Assembly (NCBI GenBank): GCA_937989875.1
Contig: CALKBO010000007.1
Span: 1-8,982 of the forward strand
DNA: 8,982 bases
DNA from: an uncultured Collinsella sp.
Lineage (GTDB): Bacteria; Actinomycetota; Coriobacteriia; Coriobacteriales; Coriobacteriaceae
Reading direction: 5' to 3'
Part shown: in pieces, positions 6,392-8,982 of the stretch
Position numbering within the stretch: position 1 is the first letter of the stretch
Layout of the letters: every line of letters starts with the position of its first letter
Position numbers and translations under genes: made by a program
Notes under the pieces: model-generated
What the model saw: the letters and a program-made list of their open reading frames with translations, nothing else
The model's database searches: none
What the model was told of the DNA's origin: nothing

Positions 6392-7333
6392 ATGCAATTC
6401 GGCTTTTTTAGCGGTCTTCTTTGGGGCCTTGATACAGTAATACTTGGAATCGGTTTGGCGCTCGCGCCCTATATTGGATCGGCGGAAGCGCTTGCATGTG
6501 CCTCCATTGCGGGATCTTTTCTCCATGATGCCTTCTGTGCGATCTGGCTCTTTGGGTACATGGGAGTTCGAGGCAGATTAAAAGACACGCTCGCTGCACT
6601 TAAAACTCGTTCGGGCAAGGTCGTCATCGCCGGCGCACTGCTCGGTGGACCTATCGGAATGACCGGATACGTATTGGCGATTAATAATATCGGAGCAGCC
6701 TACACGGCAATTATATCCGCCTTCTATCCCGCTGTCGGAGCATTCCTTTCTTTCGTGCTGCTGAAGGAGAAAATGGGCAAAGGACAGATTCTTTCCCTTC
6801 TCGTTGCTCTTTGCGGCGTAATGACGATGGGCTATCTATCGGCCGGATCGAGCGAGATTGCAAATGCCCCCCTCGGCTTACTCGGCGCGGTGCTTGCTGT
6901 TATCGGATGGGGATCCGAAGCGGTGCTGTGCGCATGGGGAATGAAAGATGATGCCGTTGATGACGAAACGGCTTTGCAAATCCGCGAAACTACAAGTGCG
7001 CTTGTTTATGGAGTGCTTGTACTCCCCCTCTTCGGAGCATGGCATTTCACGCTGGGTGCCATCCCGAGCATGCCTACATTGATTATTGCACTCGCCGGAC
7101 TCGCAGGAACTGCATCCTATCTGTTCTATTACAAGGGGATTGCGGCAATCGGAGCAGCGCGTGCGATGGCTCTGAATATCTCCTATTCGGCATGGTCGGT
7201 GGTCTTTGGCCTGATCTTGCTTGGAACAATTCCCGATATGGCATCCGTAATCTGCTGCGTTGTAATTGTATGCGGAACAGTTTTGGCAGCTAGTAACTGG
7301 GACGAACTATTTGGACGTAATAAGACGGCGTAG
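6392..7333 (+). CDS. licB: LicB-type choline permease (DMT/EamA superfamily)
   Basis: 313 residues with about ten hydrophobic segments, the usual drug/metabolite-transporter layout of two five-helix halves; a short polar C-terminus follows. Several stretches recall pneumococcal LicB: GALLGGPIGM (81-90), IGWGSEAVL (171-179) with an acidic loop and an IRETTS-like stretch, YKGIAAIGAARAMALNISY (247-265), and AWSVVFGLILLG with PDM (267-283). The predicted role is uptake of choline across the cytoplasmic membrane to feed the kinase encoded immediately upstream. Gap to the upstream stop is 2 nt, so the genes form one operon, ended by the hairpin at 7351-7385. A generic DMT exporter would be the alternative on fold alone, but the gene pair and the motifs favour choline import. 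Confidence 0.88.
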   Translation: MQFGFFSGLLWGLDTVILGIGLALAPYIGSAEALACASIAGSFLHDAFCAIWLFGYMGVRGRLKDTLAALKTRSGKVVIAGALLGGPIGMTGYVLAINNIGAAYTAIISAFYPAVGAFLSFVLLKEKMGKGQILSLLVALCGVMTMGYLSAGSSEIANAPLGLLGAVLAVIGWGSEAVLCAWGMKDDAVDDETALQIRETTSALVYGVLVLPLFGAWHFTLGAIPSMPTLIIALAGLAGTASYLFYYKGIAAIGAARAMALNISYSAWSVVFGLILLGTIPDMASVICCVVIVCGTVLAASNWDELFGRNKTA

Positions 7334-7350
7334 CTTGATTAACAATATAG

Positions 7351-7385
7351 TAAAAGGGGAGAGCTCGACGAGCTCTCCCCTTTTA
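7351..7385. terminator. Bidirectional Rho-independent terminator between licB and the C39 repeat gene
   Basis: A perfect inverted repeat: left arm TAAAAGGGGAGAGCTC (7351-7366), loop GAC, right arm GAGCTCTCCCCTTTTA (7370-7385). The 16-bp stem has a GC-rich core and runs of A and T at the base on both strands, so it can stop transcription from either side. It lies 17 nt after the licB stop and 9 nt beyond the stop of the convergent gene. Confidence 0.93.
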
Positions 7386-7394
7386 GCATCATGG

Positions 7395-8942
7395 CTATTC
7401 AATTACCACAGCCTGGCTATCCATCTGTTGCCACGTGCCGAAGAACACCTGGGCATTTCGCGTAACATTGCCGTTAATCGAATCCGAAAGATAGACAATT
7501 CCCTGCTCGTCATCATAGCCTTTAAGGACTACGGCATGATTACCGCCCCACAGACCATAGGAATGCCCGTTATACCAACGAGCAGCATAACGGCCTCCTG
7601 GCCAACTTCCCCATTCGGTATTCCACATCTCAACAGGTTGTCCACAGGTCAGTCTGTTCTTAATGGAAGAAATTGACGAGAAAGAAACGTCTTTTGCCTG
7701 CATGATACTTCCCGCAGCGCGCAGAAAGTTATTACCAGCAATAGTAATCGCAGGGGCGACGCATCCCATGAGACCCCCGCTGCTACGCCTTGGGTTGCCA
7801 TCAAAGGCGGTAACAAAGTTGCCGTTGCTTCCCTTGGGCAAGTAATAATCCGCAATAATCGTCTTACCTAAACCGAAACCATAGTAGTTAAGCAAGTTTG
7901 TAAGGGCAACCGACTCACAGCCAGTAGGAAGTTCCGGGTACTGCGAATAGCACGGGACATCGACCCAAGCGCCAACCATTGCGCCGGATGAACTGAACTT
8001 GTAGTCAGTAGAGCCGATCCAATACCAACCGTTGCTCAACATTACTCCCCCACGTGCGGCATCAAGGTAATACCATGTGCCCCCAAGGGAAAGCCATCCC
8101 GTTTTCATCGCGCCAGAAGCGGAATCCAGCCAGTACCAGTTGCTGCCATCGTTAAGCCAGCCGGTCGCCATTCGACCATCCGGGTTAAAGTAATACCAAG
8201 ACCCAGCAATTTGCTGCCACCCAGTCAGAATTACTCCACTAGCAGAACAATAATATCGAGCACCCTGACTCTCAATCCAACCAGTTCTGGCATTACCGTC
8301 GTCGTCAATCAGCTGGATTCCCGAATCGGTCATGATGCCTTTAAGGTCAATTGCGCCGCTGGATGACGAATGATACATCCAAGACCCATCACCGTTTGAC
8401 CAGCAATTAGCCATCATCTTGCCGGTACTATTAAATATGTATTCACATGATCCGATAGTTTGAACGCCCGTGGCCATGGCGTGCGTCGAGGGATCGAGCC
8501 AGTACCACGCACCGTTTAGGTTGAGCCAGCCGGAGGCCAGCGCGCCTGAGCCCGTCGCGTAGTACCAGGTCCCGCCGTCGAGCACCCATCCGGTCGCCAT
8601 CGCGCCGGAGGCGCTGAACCAGTACGCTGAGCCGTTGCACGCGTGGAGGCCCGTCACCATGGCGCCGCCCGCGTCGGGGTCGAGCCAGTACCAGGAACCG
8701 CCGGTGTAAAGCCAGCCGGTCGAGGCGATACCGTCAGCGAACCAGTACCAGGAGCCGTCGACGAAGCCCCAGCCGTTAAGAGGGCCGCAGCTGCCGAAGT
8801 AGCGGCGGACGCCCTGCGCATCAGTCTGGTAACCCGTCAGCATGGCCCCCGTCCGGGCGTCGAAGCAGTAGGGCACGCCGCCGACGGATACGGGGCCGCG
8901 CGCCAGCGCGCCGGAGCCCGTCGCGTAGTTGTTGATGTTCAC
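7395..8942 (-). CDS. Choline-binding-type repeat protein with C-terminal C39-family cysteine peptidase domain, 5' end abnormal
   Basis: 515 residues if read from a GTG at 8942. The frame stays open to 8981, so the gene may continue outside. About 14 aromatic repeats (6-326) are followed by a peptidase domain of the C39_2 type (~327-515). Catalytic Cys342 lies in ELPTGCES, His469 in GGNHAVVLKGY and Asp487 in YLSDSING. Proteins of this type are papain-like cysteine peptidases of mostly unknown targets and are often found on binding repeats. Residues 1-160 are encoded by ~70% GC DNA and the rest by ~37-53% GC DNA. The GTG has no Shine-Dalgarno sequence and no signal peptide follows; the protein starts in the middle of a repeat. 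Either the true start lies outside the window, the 5' end was replaced by recombination, or this is an assembly junction. It is convergent with licB. Export and phosphocholine binding are inferred from its relatives in the window. Confidence 0.8.
   Translation of the reverse strand: MNINNYATGSGALARGPVSVGGVPYCFDARTGAMLTGYQTDAQGVRRYFGSCGPLNGWGFVDGSWYWFADGIASTGWLYTGGSWYWLDPDAGGAMVTGLHACNGSAYWFSASGAMATGWVLDGGTWYYATGSGALASGWLNLNGAWYWLDPSTHAMATGVQTIGSCEYIFNSTGKMMANCWSNGDGSWMYHSSSSGAIDLKGIMTDSGIQLIDDDGNARTGWIESQGARYYCSASGVILTGWQQIAGSWYYFNPDGRMATGWLNDGSNWYWLDSASGAMKTGWLSLGGTWYYLDAARGGVMLSNGWYWIGSTDYKFSSSGAMVGAWVDVPCYSQYPELPTGCESVALTNLLNYYGFGLGKTIIADYYLPKGSNGNFVTAFDGNPRRSSGGLMGCVAPAITIAGNNFLRAAGSIMQAKDVSFSSISSIKNRLTCGQPVEMWNTEWGSWPGGRYAARWYNGHSYGLWGGNHAVVLKGYDDEQGIVYLSDSINGNVTRNAQVFFGTWQQMDSQAVVIE
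7965..8927 (-). repeat. Array of ~14 cell-wall/choline-binding repeats in the C39-peptidase protein
   Basis: Residues ~6-326. The part from 8461 to 8927 is very GC-rich and its repeat units are regular. The part below 8461 is lower in GC and includes a degenerate stretch at residues ~165-215 with few aromatics. Residues 37-98 correspond to the block shared by the three repeat proteins. Confidence 0.8.
8461..8930. other. High-GC mosaic segment inside the C39 repeat gene
   Basis: By hand count 8461-8940 is 334/480 G+C (~70%). The 60 bases just before it (8401-8460) are 22/60 (37%) and 7861-7920 are 26/60 (43%). The change is abrupt and falls in one repeat unit (residues ~158-162) without breaking the frame. 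This looks like a recombined piece from a GC-rich paralogue. Confidence 0.75.
8536..8929. repeat. 28-bp direct repeat pair (8536-8563 and 8902-8929)
   Basis: The two copies differ at one base (8547 T, 8913 G). Both encode YATGSGALA. Similarity stops abruptly at 8930: the inner copy continues upstream as a normal W-Y-Y repeat, while the outer copy enters unrelated sequence. Confidence 0.7.
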
Positions 8943-8982
8943 TAAGAAGTGGTCCGAGTGATCACTGGGAAATGAGCACCGT
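8930..8982. other. Non-repeat junction sequence at the right edge
   Basis: Here the repeat-coding similarity ends. The stretch contains a perfect 10-bp palindrome, AGTGATCACT (8957-8966), beside an imperfect half copy, AGTGGTC. The minus-strand frame stays open (ending in HFLVNINNY) but resembles neither a signal peptide nor a repeat. It could be the end of a mobile element, a recombination site, or an assembly joint; the sequence does not decide. Confidence 0.4.

Noticed and set aside
6392..7333. Permease as a generic multidrug or amino-acid exporter of the DMT superfamily
   Set aside because: The fold is shared, but specific LicB-like stretches and the 2-nt linkage to a choline kinase gene favour choline uptake.
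7395..7965. C39 domain as a bacteriocin leader peptidase
   Set aside because: It is not fused to an ABC transporter, no double-glycine precursor is nearby, and the motifs fit the secreted C39_2-type domain found on binding repeats.

Overview
The window carries a compact choline locus: genes that import and activate choline, flanked by three large secreted proteins built from choline-binding-type repeats. The best guess for the host is a gut Coriobacteriia-like actinobacterium (Collinsella, Olsenella or Enorma type). This rests on family recognition and on one approximately 70% GC paralogous segment inside an otherwise approximately 45-55% GC region. A Firmicute is not excluded.

Layout, left to right. 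Positions 1-167 are AT-rich non-coding sequence. Two minus-strand genes follow, probably co-transcribed (4451 to 168). The first in transcription order encodes a repeat protein with a C-terminal NlpC/P60 peptidase (2280-4451). The second encodes a repeat protein with a C-terminal L,D-transpeptidase (168-2237). A 165-bp divergent promoter region (4452-4616) separates them from a plus-strand operon. That operon holds a three-domain protein (winged helix + LicC-like phosphocholine cytidylyltransferase + LicA-like choline kinase, 4617-6389) and, two bases later, a LicB-type choline permease (6392-7333). A perfect bidirectional terminator hairpin (7351-7385) is shared with a convergent minus-strand gene (7395-8942, reading frame open to the window edge). 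This third repeat protein ends in a C39-type cysteine peptidase domain.

Inferred teamwork: LicB imports choline, the LicA part phosphorylates it, and the LicC part makes CDP-choline for decorating a surface glycopolymer. The secreted proteins would anchor on that phosphocholine through their repeats and act on peptidoglycan or surface proteins. The LicD-type phosphocholine transferase that this scheme needs is not in the window.

The least ordinary observations are these. The divergent promoters overlap one palindrome, with a second pair of half-sites centred on the same base, next to a gene encoding a DNA-binding domain fused to the choline enzymes. There is a sharp GC break inside the third repeat gene, which suggests recombination between paralogues. 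The same gene has an abnormal 5' junction with no signal peptide or ribosome-binding site.
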